From: Nemophila menziesii
Taxonomy: Eukaryota; Streptophyta; Magnoliopsida; Boraginales; Hydrophyllaceae
DNA: 64,000 nt
NCBI GenBank assembly: GCA_029959085.1
Contig: JARWIR010000047.1
Span: 3,534,001-3,598,000 of the forward strand
Direction: 5' to 3'
The notes beneath the pieces were generated by a model, which saw only the letters and a list, made by a program, of their open reading frames with translations, made no database searches and was not told where the DNA came from. Below, piece after piece: positions 21,313 to 33,700 of this stretch. Each line of letters begins with the position of its first letter. The first letter of the stretch is position 1. The position numbers were made by a program, and so were the translations under genes.

Positions 21313-22239
21313 CATTAAGTCTATAAATCTAAGAACACTCCAAGAACACAACATGTATTGAAAGAGTAATCGAACAATAAAAAAATAGTTGTAGATTAAA
21401 CCCTCATAAGTCAAGATCTTTCCTGACCTAACCAAACTCTAAGCTAAAACTCCAAAAAGTTATTGACAAACAATAATAGAAATCAACCTAAGAAACAAAT
21501 GAATTGACAAAATAACCAAGATAAAAACATTCAAGTACACCTATTACCCCAAACAAAGACGACACACAAGAAGAAGCAACGAGAACCATAATTCCATTAG
21601 AACTCTTGACTTGAAAGTCGAACAACAGAATTTACGTTAAATAAAGGTATCACCAGAATGCAAAAGAAAGACTAACAAGATTCAATTTCATTCAGAGTCT
21701 AAAACCATATAAGAAACCTAACAGTCACTTTGAGTAAATTACCTAAATACCGAGTGAATCTCTGTATACCAATGTTACATTACAAGACAAGAGATTTGAA
21801 ATCTAAGGTAAAGGAGATCCTAAGTTTAAGGAACATAAATTGCTCTGGAGATTACTGTGTTGTCCATCTCATTTCTTGTAACCAAGCCACAAAAAACACG
21901 CTCAACAGAAAATGGAAAAAACAACAAAGTTTGAGAGTAGTCCTTCACCACGAGTAGCTTATCTCACACTACTGATACCACCACTAACAAGAGCATATAT
22001 GAACCAAGATAACCACCACCAAACTTTGACATTCACGAGTATCAAGCATCTAAAGCACCACCAGATATGAATTTCCACTAACGTCGTTAACTATCAATGC
22101 CACCACCACCGCAATTAACGAAACCAACCATAAGGAATCTTCTTTGAACCACCTTTTCCTCCTACCTAGAAAAAGAGATCCACAGTAATAGGTGGTGGTA
22201 GCTTCAATTTGGGTAGGGAGGGGAGGTTCATATTTAGAG
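21313..22239. other. Unassigned sequence
   Basis: More codon-like in base composition than its neighbours and rich in 'accaccacc' near 21975-22110, but no protein is recognisable on either strand. The plus-strand frame at 21730-21957 has no feature I can support. Transition to block A copy 2 occurs near 22240. Confidence 0.4.
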
Positions 22240-22853
22240 TGTTTGTTTTCAAAGGTTTGTTAGTGGTGTTATGGATGCTACAAATTTGAAGAAAAATTGG
22301 TTAAATACAAATCAGTTATGCACATTTTTTACTAATCAAATGTTTCTGGTACGAATGAAATAAAAATATGAGATGCAGAACATATAATAATAGGTACAAA
22401 ATTATCTTAATATTACTCTAAATTATTTGGGTTAAACCATTTGTTGCAAAGATTTTTTTGATCTTTATTAAATCAAGAAGAATCATCTTATTGTTTGAAG
22501 CAAAGGTAAGCCTCCAATAATAGATTGTAAAGTATATCAGTTTTTGGTTCTTAACGAATGTTCGTTATTTTATATCACGAAATTATATAGGCGTATTATA
22601 TTACCTTATTTGTTGATTCTAATGTCTTTGATTACATAACTATAAAACATGTAAAAATGGATAATTATTTCAAAGTCTAAGTATGCTATGTCATGACTCC
22701 ATTATTAGGGGTGTTTTAGGAATTTTTTTAGTTAGGTTTTTCCCTTTCAAAAAACCTGATAAGGGGAATTCCCTATATAGTCCATGAGCTATATACCTAT
22801 AACCACTTTCTTATTAAAATTACATCCACATGCCAAGATGTATTTTGAAATGG

Positions 22854-23031
22854 GGTAAGACTTCTATCCTATATTGGATTATCCAATATTAAAATCACAT
22901 CAATTAATTATAATATCAAACTGCATGTCATTAGATTAATTAGGTAAATATTTTTGCAAGTTAAAAACACAAGATATGTGTCATATTATGATTTGTATTA
23001 GACCATCCAATATTGGAAGGAATAATTTACC
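22854..23031. mobile_element. MITE, 'GGTAAGACT...ATCC' family, copy 2
   Basis: Left end 'ggtaagacttctatcc' followed by 'tatattggattatccaat'; right part 'gaccatccaatattgg'. The ~40-bp ends are inverted with respect to each other, and the left end is the inverted form of the right end at 53730. Same insertion point as 2435-2605 within block A. Confidence 0.65.
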
Positions 23032-24261
23032 CTTGAACTACTAAAAGATGTAATTCCCCAAATGGTCATGAGTTATACAATTATTACAGGTTTGCTCCTC
23101 AAAATTGTTTGCTACAGGGTATTTAACTTTGAAAAAGGGGCAGAGTCAAGATATTTTCTTTGTGGATGGGAGGGATAATTAATGCTCTCGAACCATTTAT
23201 ATTTAAGGGGGAGTAGAACTCACAATTTTATTATTTTTGTTATGGCCTTGATATCTCTTCTTATGGTTGCATAATTCTATTATATATTTCGCATAAAGTG
23301 TAAATCTTGATTACTAAATTTTTAGGTAACTTATCATTATTTATTAAATGTTTATTTATAAGAATGTATGGTTATATCAGTAAGAATCACACTATGAATA
23401 TTTACGAATATATGCATTGCAATGATCATGTCCCTATTACCATTGATAGGTAGACTAACATGTTTCCACTACTTTATCGTAAATGTTATGAAATGTACCA
23501 TTTTATCAGTCTTATAGGTCCTATTGTTTGAGTGCCTTTTAAATAAATTTATTCTAACTTTAGTATTAGACGACCAACGAAAGCATCCTCTATGTGGTTT
23601 TAAACATTTACTATTTGTGCATGATACTACTATCTCGAGAAGGCATGAAAGATTTCAAAAACTTGTATGTGCTTATGGATGATGGTTTTTTCTCTACCAC
23701 CAATCCAAACATGTAAACATAAGTGTATAACTCGTGTCTCGCCCTTATTGAAAATGTGATTTAGCAATCGAGGTAATAAGACAACATTAGTAATCATTAA
23801 TGACATATGTACTTTGAAGCATGTTCTAATAATGTAGTGAGTTTATCAATTTGAAAAACCATTGAATTTTAAAATTAAAGTGTTTAAATTATTTCAAGCA
23901 CTAGTAATTTACTAAAATTTTCAAATTCTTCACATACCTATTAGTAGTTTATTATAGATAATAAACAAATTAAGGAAATAAAGGATTCAAAATCTTAATA
24001 ACCAAAGGTAAAAAAACAACTAAATCACATTTCACTAGTATCACATATTTTTTAAAGATACATTAATACAAATAATAGAAACGAGTAGCACCTTATCGTA
24101 TAAAGAATAAAGAATAAACCAAAATTAACCATATATTATATGTTAATTTTAAAAAAAAGAATAACTTGAAATTTATTCAATTAACCAAAAGGTAAAAAAA
24201 TAAATTATTTATGGGATATCGTAATCTAAATCTGTAAATATTATATAGTCTTTGAAACATA

Positions 24262-24345
24262 ATATAAAGCCGCTACCCCTCCCTTCCTAATATCGAACAC
24301 TAGCCCCTACCCTTTATCATCTATACTTAACACATTACACAAAAT
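24262..24345 (+). promoter_or_regulatory. Promoter-like stretch, block A copy 2
   Basis: 'aatataaagccgc' and 'cctcccttcctaatatc' match 4460-4495 closely while the flanks are more diverged. No downstream frame follows. See 4440-4560. Confidence 0.22.
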
Positions 24346-25389
24346 TTTCTATGTAGTATCATCATTTTGTATTGATTAATCTAATGTGCCCCCTTCTTAA
24401 ATTTGCTTCTTTTTTCCTTCCTTCTTCGATCTTCTCATCTTTAAGTATCTTTCGTTGAATATTCCATTTCAATTGATGATTCTTTGATAAGTTGATATTA
24501 ATTATTAATTTTTTTATTATCTTGTCAATGAATTATTGCTTATCATTTATAATGGATATACTCACTTTTATTACTTTTGATATTTTTAATTTCTAGGAAA
24601 ATAAGTATCATTGTTATTTTTAAATTTAATTAATTTTGTTTTGTTATTATTTAATATATTTTCTTCTAACTTTTATTAGGTGTATATTAATTTGAAAAAC
24701 ACTTTTCTTGAACTTGATCGGAAACATTTTATTTTTATATATTGGAATTATTTATATTGAAAATTTAAGTTGGATATTGGTCATTATCAATCGAATTATA
24801 GTCCTGGTTATCCGTTATCAGGGGTGTTTTAGAAATTTTATTTAGCAAGGGTTCTAACATTAAAAAATCTTGGTAAGGAAAATTCCCTATGTAGTTCATG
24901 AACTATATCCGTTTAGTTATGGCCTTGCTATCTCTTCTTATGTGGGCATACTTCTCTTAATGTGATATGACTTAGGTGAGAACAAAGCTGAAGTTTTTTG
25001 TTGGAACATTGCTGATATGATCTATGGGTGGTTGTTCAGATTAAGTGGGGGTACTTTTGTGGAATTTAAGATGTTGGAAGTTCTTATATACATTAAATAT
25101 TTTGGATTCATGATACCATGTTTCTATGCTCTATAATTTATATATGGTCTTTAGTTGTTCCAGTTTATCTGGTTATCTGGTTATCTTAAACTAGTCTTAT
25201 ATTCATTAACACAAAAAAAAACACCCCAAATCTAGTATCTACAATTCCAAACTATTATACACAAATAGAAACTAAGGCTGTAGTGTAAAACCAGAAAGCT
25301 AGAAATGAAAAGTCAGCATTCTAATGAAACCCCCACTTATCATAATCCATCAAGTTTAACAACTAGACAGAAATTGAGCAAGATAACTT

Positions 25390-27790
25390 TTATTTAAGAA
25401 GTGTGCTTTGAGACTATCTTAATGGTATTTTGAATGGTTCTACTTCTAAGTCACGATAGACTTCAACTATTCCTAAAAGGTCCTCTCATATCATCTTTGT
25501 CATGTTGGGTTTTGAACACGGAATATCACCAATTGGGTTGTCCATAGATCTCTTATATTAAATTTCTCGTAAATAATTAACGTTTTTTTTGTTAAATATT
25601 TGAATCATTACTTCCTTTTTTTATCAAGTTCACTTTTTTTATATTTGTAAAGAAAAATGTTCTTAAAGTGTAATATTTATAGTAGACAGAGACATGCACA
25701 AAAGTTTTATTATATTTTTGGGTTGTTTGTGAAATTATTTTAGTATATTATTCTCAATCCTAATATTATTATCACGACAACTAACATGTGATTTTGGGCG
25801 AGACAAGCTAGCTCACCCGATAGTATCATTCTAGTGGAGGGACACAATGGTCTAAATGACTAACAATTGATATTCTTGAGCATATTGATAAACCCGATAC
25901 TTTTGTATTAAATACTTCCTTTGAAGTATGAGTAGTGAATTTGTTAACAATGACGATGAATTTATTGTAATTTTTTTCCAAAATACGACCCACTTAAAGA
26001 ATATCGATTTATGGGTCATTGATCATCAAAATAGTAAACATATAGAGTAAATATACTATTTATCCCTATAATATTACTCATTTGACATATTACGCCATGT
26101 TCTCTAAAACGTGTCCATTCATCCATGTACAAAACTTTCAAGCTAAATTACACATATTAACATATTTTGTCTAATTTTTTAGTTAAGTTATTATTAAATT
26201 ATTTATAATCATTATTAATTAATTTATATTATTATATTGACCCATAAGTTTATCAAATTTAAAATTGATCTTCCTATTTTGCTAAAAATATTTAAATACA
26301 TCAAATTAAAAAAAAATTAATAAATATCCGCCATCCCCTTCGTCTTTTTCACACAACCCTATATTTCATAGTCAACCACTAAGAAAGTAAATTCAAAACA
26401 TTTTTCTTCATAGTTTGATGATAAGGTTATGAAGGAAAAATAAAAGAATCTTGCTAGCACTATAGTGTCAAGAAAAGCTTCTACTCAATTGGACGAAACA
26501 TGATCGGTTTAAGTTAAGTTTCATGAATAACCAAAATGTGACTTTCCATACTAAAAATAATGTATTTGATTTTTTGAAATGGTTCCATAAGACGATTATT
26601 TTTTCTATTATTCTTATTTTGTGATGGATTTTATATTAAGTGGGTTCATTCTTGAAGCAATTAGTAATCCAATTTTACTTGTTGTTGTCGTTGTTGTTCG
26701 TTTTGCCATTGTTACAGTTGTATTTACTTGTAATACCTGCTATGAAAAATGAGTTATCACTAGTTTCATTACTTGGATTAAAGAGATGCAATAGAGTTAG
26801 AATCCATACTACATTATAATAATGTTAGATCCATGAAACCATAATCTAAAGGCGTCAAAAAGCCTCAAATTAAGTATCTTTACGATTATTGGAGTGTACA
26901 GTAATTTGCAAACGTTTACTCCATCATTTATTTCATAGAATAGAAAGTATGATCAAACTATATTCACTTAACTCTAAACTATATGCATATGGAGAAAATC
27001 ATCTTGCGTAGTTTTCTTCACTTGTACATGCTCCACTCGCGTCAACAAATTGTAAGCTTCATTAACTAGTAATTAAAGATGGTTTTAATTTTAAAGAATA
27101 TTTTGAGGTTTTATGTTTAAAATAATTTTTAACATTTTTGATTTAAATTATTTTGTATCATTAATGAATGTTTTGGGTAATGATAATGGTGATGATGGTG
27201 ATGATAATAGTGGTGGATGTGTATGAAGAAGGTGGTCTGAAGATAGGTAAGGAGGAGGTTGCAAAATCAATCAATGTAGGTTGGGATGTGTATGAAAAAA
27301 ATAAATTTATGGGTTAATTGATTCTTTCAAACTTGTGGGTTATATTAATAATTTTAAATTATCTAAATTAATTAAGAATAATTTAACAGAGTCTTTGATC
27401 GGACCTACCAAAAGACAATAATCTTGCACATGATATGTATAGTGATAAAGGGTCACACTTTAAAAAGTAGGGTGTCTTCTATCAAAAGGGTCATAGTAGA
27501 AAATATTTTGAGTGTATTTACTATAAGATATATAAAACTAAAGGTTTTTAGGCGTCCTCGTCGAGCACAATGAAACTTCACCATAAAAACTCACTACGTG
27601 ATCAACAAACACACATATATATATAAGGATCAAACTATAAATATTTACAAATGTATAAAATGTTTCCACTATATTATCGATAATGATACAAAATATACCA
27701 TTTCATCGCTCTTATAAGCTCCCATGTTTGAGGGTCATTTATCACAAATTTACTTTTAACTCGAGTGCTACCGCAAGTATATTCTAGTGG
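25390..27790. repeat. Large duplicated block B, copy 2
   Basis: Counterpart of 17975-20835. At its start it keeps a short piece matching the CACTA-derived region at ~17940-18060 ('gttatcttgctcaatt' on the minus strand versus 'gttatcttgctgaatt'), but not the DUF4216-like part. The copy is followed by a family S copy (27690-28010). Confidence 0.65.
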
Positions 27791-28009
27791 TCATTAATAT
27801 TTGCTACTTGGGCAGGACATTACCATCTCATAAAGACCCAAAAGATCTCAAAACGCTATATGTGTCCATGGATGATGTTTATTATTCTATTAACAATCCA
27901 AACTAGTAAACATAACTGTATAACTTTTGTGTCATCCTTATTCATAATGTATTTTAGCAATTAATGTCGTAAAATAGTGATCATCAACATCTAATTCAAT
28001 ATATTCAAT

Positions 28010-29030
28010 TCTTGACTGGGGAACACCAATGGCCTACTAGTATCATTAATGACAACAACTCTACAATTTGTACTTTCAATCATATCTCAATAATCAGATT
28101 ATCTAAGAATTTTTTAATTATTCGAGTTCATCCATCTTAAAAATCATATAATTACAAAATTAAAATGTTAAAACCATACATGGAAAATTTATTTGATCTT
28201 TAAAAACCCTAGTCGTGGCCTAATATACCCATTTTAAAACATATAAACTATAGATTAGAAATGATTAATCATGGTAAAAACATCAACAAAATTCATACAT
28301 TAGAGAGTCATAAATGGATATCATACTATTAGGTAAATGATTACTTTGAAGGCCATTTAACTAGAAGAACAAGATAAATTAGACACACACATTTTGTGTT
28401 GTATCTAGATATAGAGATGAGATAAGAATGAGGTACAAGATATAATATGGCATGTGCAAGAGAATAGATATTAGATTAATTCATATCTGAAACAAAGCTA
28501 AGTGGCCAACATTTTTAAAATATAATGGTCTTTGTAATAATGTAGATTATATGGTAATAATTCTTTTAGGGCCTTCCAAAACCCTTAATTTTGGACCATA
28601 TTGGGCAATCTAGTGTGTTAGTAAAGATTTTTAGGATCGGTATTTGTTTTTTCCTATTATTGACCATAACAATTTAACAAAGGCTAACTTCTTCATAGGT
28701 TTAATTTTTTTTATTTATCTGCATTACATTGTCAATAGTTTATTTATTTATTCAATTTTTGTTTTAATTGATATATTCTTTCTTTCATTTACTTTGGAAA
28801 ATTCAATTTGTTTTGATGAAAAGTAAAGATTGAGATTATTTTTTAATTACATATATTAATTATTAAGATTAATGAAAGATAATATAAGAAAGATTCATTT
28901 GTGTACAGAAAAAATTTACAAAATAATCAGTATAGAATTTACTATAAATTTTAGAAAAAATTTATAATCCTTACAATTATGAAATAGAATAAAAATATGA
29001 TTAAAATTGTTGATATAATGATATAGAGCA
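28010..29030. other. AT-rich sequence without recognisable features
   Basis: No repeat shared with the rest of the window and no protein similarity seen on either strand. The small plus-strand frame at 28644-28826 is Phe/Ile-rich, as expected by chance in T-rich DNA. Confidence 0.5.
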
Positions 29031-29965
29031 AACTTAACATTATAATTTCTCTTGAAATTTATCCCTAAATTTGCAAAAGTAACATTTAAACCCCTTATCT
29101 TTTAATTTTGTTATGGTGTTGATCACTTGTATATCTTTTCATTATGTTATAAGTGTCATATTATGGACATTTATAGTGAAATTATTGCATAATATAGGAT
29201 CATACACTGCAATTCACTCATAAAGAAAAAAATCTCCTTCCTTTTTACAACTTCTTTTCCAAGAAAATGTTTTTTACTTTTTGCTTCAAGGCTAAATATC
29301 TTTAGGTAATTTGTGTTTTAATTTTTATTTGATATATTTAACAATAATAATTGAATTATGAATTAAATAATAGAACTTGTCCTGAACGGTTTAAACATCT
29401 CACAAGGAACAAATGAGATTCAGACCTTTGACAATAAAATTCTCCAAATAGGTATGATTTTTCCTTAAGAGTAGTTTTTTTCGTAATATATGGATATAGG
29501 GACCTATAATACAATTTGTTCTAGAAAATGGTAACTTTTGGATTTCGTGATAACATTAGGCCTTTATCTCGTAAATGTGACATTTGCCCCCTTAGATTTC
29601 AATTATGTGACAATGGAAGTCACTTTTCTGTAATTTCATTAGGTTTATAATTGTTGGCTAGTAAAATAGATTTTTAGGGAATTTTTATAATAAAGCTTAT
29701 ACAATATCTTTTTAAAATGTATTTTTATATCTTTGTTTACTTATGTAGTTGTGACTTGCATTCTATAGGTAAATAACTCATTTGGTACATTATTTTGCAA
29801 AAGTAACATTTTAATCCCTTATCTTTTGATAATGATAACAATGTTATCCTTTTTTTTATTTCCCTTATATTAGTAAAATGACATATTTAAGGGTATTTTG
29901 GTTGTTTATCACACCAATTGCACAGTGACATGTGGGTTTAACCCATATAATAATGGAAATATAAA
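29030..29965. repeat. Dispersed 'agtcccttatctttt' / 'gggaccta' motif region
   Basis: Contains the same motif succession that precedes rep-A copy 2: 'accccttatcttttaatttt', 'tatagggacctataat', then 'gggtattttggttgtttatc'. This order, repeated motifs followed by rep-A, is shared between 7850-8735 and 29030-30245, so the two form one composite repeat of more than 1 kb. Confidence 0.55.
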
Positions 29966-29969
29966 AGGA

Positions 29970-30245
29970 CTAACACTAGAACAAAAAAATAGGGATTAAA
30001 GGTTACATTTACAAGATAAGGTTCTAGATTGTAAAAAAAATGAAGGAATTAATAGGTTATTTAATCCTTTAATTATATTTTCCACCCTCTAAGTTTTTTA
30101 TATAATTGTGTATTACGATAAATTATTTTCTAATTATTTTATTTTAATATGTAAACAAATTTGTTTGTAGTTTAAAAAGAAGAACTCTTGAAAAAGTTTA
30201 TGCCTTTGGTGAGATCTCGCTTTTCTTTCTCCACATTTTTGGTGG
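29970..30245. repeat. Dispersed repeat family 'rep-A', copy 3
   Basis: Matches 55-345 and 8390-8735 and ends at the same 'ttttctttctccacattttt'. The sequence that follows belongs to the Dof pseudogene region. Confidence 0.6.
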
Positions 30246-31388
30246 CTCAAAATTTGAAACATAATCTAGCTACTCATTGTTTTCGGGGGAAGCTTTAGGA
30301 TTGTTTTTGGTGTGGTCTTTGTCGTTTTTGTTGTTCCTACAGAAATTGTCCCCGGAGGTGAAACTTGAAGCATGCATAGGGTTAAATTCGGTGAGATTGT
30401 TGTATTATTTCTTGAATCAAACATATCTTTGATGTTGAAGATATTGTTGTTGATGTTAAGACCCTGATTTCACGTCTATCGGTCATAATGTTTTATAAAG
30501 GCTTTGATTAGGATGACATGTTATCTCATTTCCATTATTCTTCATGTCTTGGAATATTTTTCAATAGTGATTGGTATCTCTTGGAAATATCTATTCATTC
30601 CCTCGAATAATAATACATTGTGCATTATTGTTTGACAAACGATTTTGATAAGTTGATAACTTGATTGGTGGAACTACATCCTGGATTGATGAACCTCTAC
30701 CATGGATCGTTGGAGCTCCCCCTAGATTGGTGGGGCTCCGTCCTGGATCGGTGGAGATCTACCCCGGATAAGTGTTACTCTGCCATGGATCAGTGAAACT
30801 TAACTCTCATTGGTCAAAATCTATCTTGTTGAAGCCTGCGGGTCGCATATCTATTTAAGCCATTTAAAATAAAAGTATTTTCCAAATAATTACCTCTTGG
30901 TGGAGTCCAATTCATATTTATCATACTTGTAGCCAAATTATATGGCATAGACTTATTACAAGATTTAATAGAATTTATATGGGGCTTAGTTTCGAAGGAG
31001 GAATTTACTATTGCTTGGTTTCTAGCAGACATACCAAAACTTCTTGTAACTGAACAAGATAAGCCATATAAATTCAATACTGGTGGTAGTGGTGTGACAT
31101 TACTTGACGAGTCATCCTCACCATTTGAGCTGGATGATGAATCCTTTCCATGCTTTGCCTTTCGGATTCCACCAGTAACCGATACATTCCTCTGTCATCC
31201 ACCCTAAGTCCAATACCTTTTATAGTTCTTGCAGATGTACCTCAGTTGCGTAATGTTGTTATTGTTATTATAACAAAATTTTGTTTTATCTGAGTCATAC
31301 CAAGTGCATTTGTAATGCGCATGTTCCACCATCTTTCCTTCCCTCTATTGTTGATCATCTTTTCACTCATCACCTCTCTATTCTCCAT
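30246..31388 (-). pseudogene. Dof-type zinc-finger transcription factor pseudogene
   Basis: A minus-strand ATG at 31388 starts M-E-N-R-E-V. After a +1/-1 frame change near 31330, the Dof domain follows (~31325-31145): T-K-F-C-Y-N-N-N-N then R-Y-I-C-K-N-Y-K-R-Y-W-T, and further on Q-R-N-V-S-V then G-G-I-R-K. Dof proteins bind AAAG sites through a C-x2-C-x21-C-x2-C finger; here two of the four cysteines are Tyr (C-T-W-Y and C-K-N-Y). Two in-frame stops (31204-31206 and 31195-31197) lie where the family has W-T-R-G-G-x-x-R-N. A Ser/Asn-rich stretch continues open to ~30814, typical of the unstructured Dof C-terminal half. Downstream assignment to 30246 is weaker and contains a 21-bp minisatellite. 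A TATA-like box lies 81 bp upstream of the ATG, so this looks like a duplicated genomic copy, not a retrocopy. No function is expected. Confidence 0.85.
30662..30805. repeat. 21-bp minisatellite, about seven units
   Basis: Units of the form 'tggatcggtggagctccacc' plus one base run from 'ttgattggtggaactac' to 'tggatcagtgaaactta', each differing at several positions. A 21-bp period equals seven codons; on the minus strand the units read Pro/Ser/Thr-rich heptads such as D-P-G-R-S-P-T. It lies within the presumed 3' part of the Dof pseudogene and could be an expanded low-complexity coding tract. Confidence 0.75.
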
Positions 31389-31468
31389 TTTTTTCTCTTT
31401 TCCAAATTAATTATCTCTCAAGTTTTTTTTGTTTTTTTGCTGATGTTGAATAGACACCCACAACAAAG

Positions 31469-31476
31469 TATTTATA
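31469..31476 (-). promoter_or_regulatory. TATA-like box upstream of the Dof pseudogene
   Basis: Minus strand TATAAATA, 81 bp upstream of the ATG at 31388, a normal distance for a plant core promoter with a short leader. It supports a copy that carried its promoter. Probably inactive now. Confidence 0.4.
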
Positions 31477-31499
31477 CAATACCAAATACCAAATGCCAA

Positions 31500-33440
31500 A
31501 AACCAAATTTAGTAAATAATTAATTAATTAAGACGCCTTAATTATAGACATGGTAATTTCACCTTGTAGAAGCACTTGTAATCATGACTTCATTATTTTA
31601 GTATTACAAAATGGTAATGGTAAGGGGTAATAATTCCATATCAGTTTTTCGTAATCATATACCATATAACCAAATAAGTTAAAAATTAATATATAATATA
31701 AAACAAACTAGTCAATAATCCAGATTATCTACATAAAGAAAGAACAGTTAGGATCATCTTATACACAATATTTTAATCATTTGTATTATTTACATTAATT
31801 GTTTCGACTAATTTTAAAAAAAAACACCTATTTGATTAGTTTTTACAATTTCCAAAATACCAATATTGAGGAGTTATTGTTTATTAATAAGGAAAAAAAT
31901 AATTGCTTTTTCCAAAAAAAAAACTTTCACTAAATAAATATTTCACTAAACAAAACTATAGACACGTATTAGTCTTTAATATAGATAATATCTAAAACAC
32001 TTTAATAAACGAAATAAATAATTATTTTTTACTATAAATGGGATTATAGAATATAAATAATTATTATATTTGCTTAATAATACTTTGTAAAATTATATTA
32101 ATGGAATTCCACATTGAATAATATAAAGAATACAAAGATTTTAATCATGAATTAGAGATACCTCTCTACACATTATAACATCCTGCCTAACACAAGGATT
32201 TGGAACATTCGACGTCTGAAAAATATGATCATACAACAAAATTAATTACATTTCCTTTACAAATTAAATTTGAAGCAAGACATATGCCCAAGCATTAGCT
32301 CAATCAGATAGTAGACTTGTAAATTGAAGCGGTACAAAATTTAAGATTTTAGAGAAAAATATCAATCATGTAAAATAATAGTAAGGGACTTATAATTTAA
32401 TCGCTATACACACCAAATTTATAACACTTATTAATAAAATTTGAAATTGTACTCTAAAGATATATATACATACAAATTTAAAAATTATTTAAAATTATAA
32501 ATTATCTTTATCATTTTTCTAAGTACAAAAGAAATGATATTATAACTTCTACAATAAATTAAAACAAGTTTAAATTTAATTAATAAATGAGTCTATGTAG
32601 ATTTTGAAATAAATAGCCGGATCCAGAAATATAAATAAGGGTGGGCTTGAATAATAAGGGGGTTCCGAAATTCTTTTTTTTTTGAGTATTTAATAAAAAG
32701 AACATGTAACAAATGAATCGATATATTAAATAATATTATATAAAGATGAAAAAATTACAATTATACTTTAGGGGTTTATATTTTCTGAAATATATTCATG
32801 ATAGTGGTATTTTAAATTTTCTTACAAATATCTCTCTCAATAAAGATACACAAAAAATGATTCAAGCATTCGTCACTCATTTTATTTTTTGTAATTTAGT
32901 CTTTACAATACTCATAGTTGAAATTACCCACTCAACAGAAACATTAGTTAACAATGTTAATTCTAACAAAACTAAGTAAACCAGCTAATGAATCAACTAA
33001 AACTAGAAATTTAAAAAAAAACAAGTTATTATCTTACAATTTTTCCTTTTAATTATTTCCTTTTTAATAAAATATATTAAATTAATCAATTAAGGAATAA
33101 TTTTAATGATATAAATAAATATATATATATCGAATAATTAATATTTATTATAAAAAAAAAAATTTACAAAATACCAAATAAGAAAAATTTAACAACATAT
33201 CAAAAAAATTAACAAAAAATACCTGATGGAAGATGATAAATTTCGAATACTTATTGTAATTTTAGTTTGTGTAAAAAAATTAAATTGAGTTCAAAATAAG
33301 TTATTAAAATTAAAATATATAAGTAAAATTAGATTGGTTAAAAACCTAAAATAATTAAATAAACTAATGTATGTCCGCCACTGAATAAATATTTGGTTGA
33401 TCCATATACCTAACTTTCATGATTAAATGAGTAAGAATGA
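31500..33440. other. AT-rich sequence without recognisable genes
   Basis: No protein similarity on either strand. A weak SINE-like trace lies at 32288-32340, where 'attagctcaatcagatag' resembles a pol III A box, but no convincing B box or tail follows. The plus-strand frame at 32746-32979 shows no family features. Confidence 0.4.
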
Positions 33441-33449
33441 TCTAAAAAT

Positions 33450-33700
33450 TAAACACACTAATATCATATTTGTTCACCATAGGAATATATATTATTATAA
33501 TTAATTGGTAAGAGTATTATTATTTTGGATTCTAACAAATTTTTTGTTCCAACACCACAGTGGAAAACTTTTAACTGCATAAAAAATATTGATTGAATTT
33601 CTTAGTACATGAGCAACATCTTCTATTGACGTTTCTATTGTAACCATATTTTGTGTCGACGAAGATTAGCTATTGAAAGCACTCATTCATAGTAATTGAA
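33450..33700. repeat. Dispersed ~0.4-kb repeat family 'R', copy
   Basis: Shows the family landmarks 'catatttgttcaccatag', 'tagtacatgagcaacatctt' and 'ctattgacgttt'. Other copies are at about 35980-36500, 36890-37300, 45880-46270, 46430-46900, 47260-47700, 47940-48320, 48330-48720, 56450-56870 and 63450-63950. 33700-34765 holds only fragments of it. Confidence 0.55.

Larger units (their letters stand above)
22240..25060. repeat. Large duplicated block A, copy 2
   Basis: Counterpart of 1800-5316, somewhat shorter because of deletions. It carries the same MITE at the matching place (22854-23031), a family S copy at 23470-23800 and the promoter-like stretch at 24262-24345. It ends at 'cagattaagtgggggta', the exact point where copy 1 passes into the CACTA-like end, so that end may mark the insertion point of the CACTA element in copy 1. 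25060-25390 resembles 8880-9000 at its start and otherwise holds nothing recognisable. Confidence 0.7.

Noticed and set aside
32288..32345. tRNA gene or SINE promoter ('attagctcaatcagatag')
   Set aside because: Resembles an A box, but no B box or cloverleaf pairing follows.
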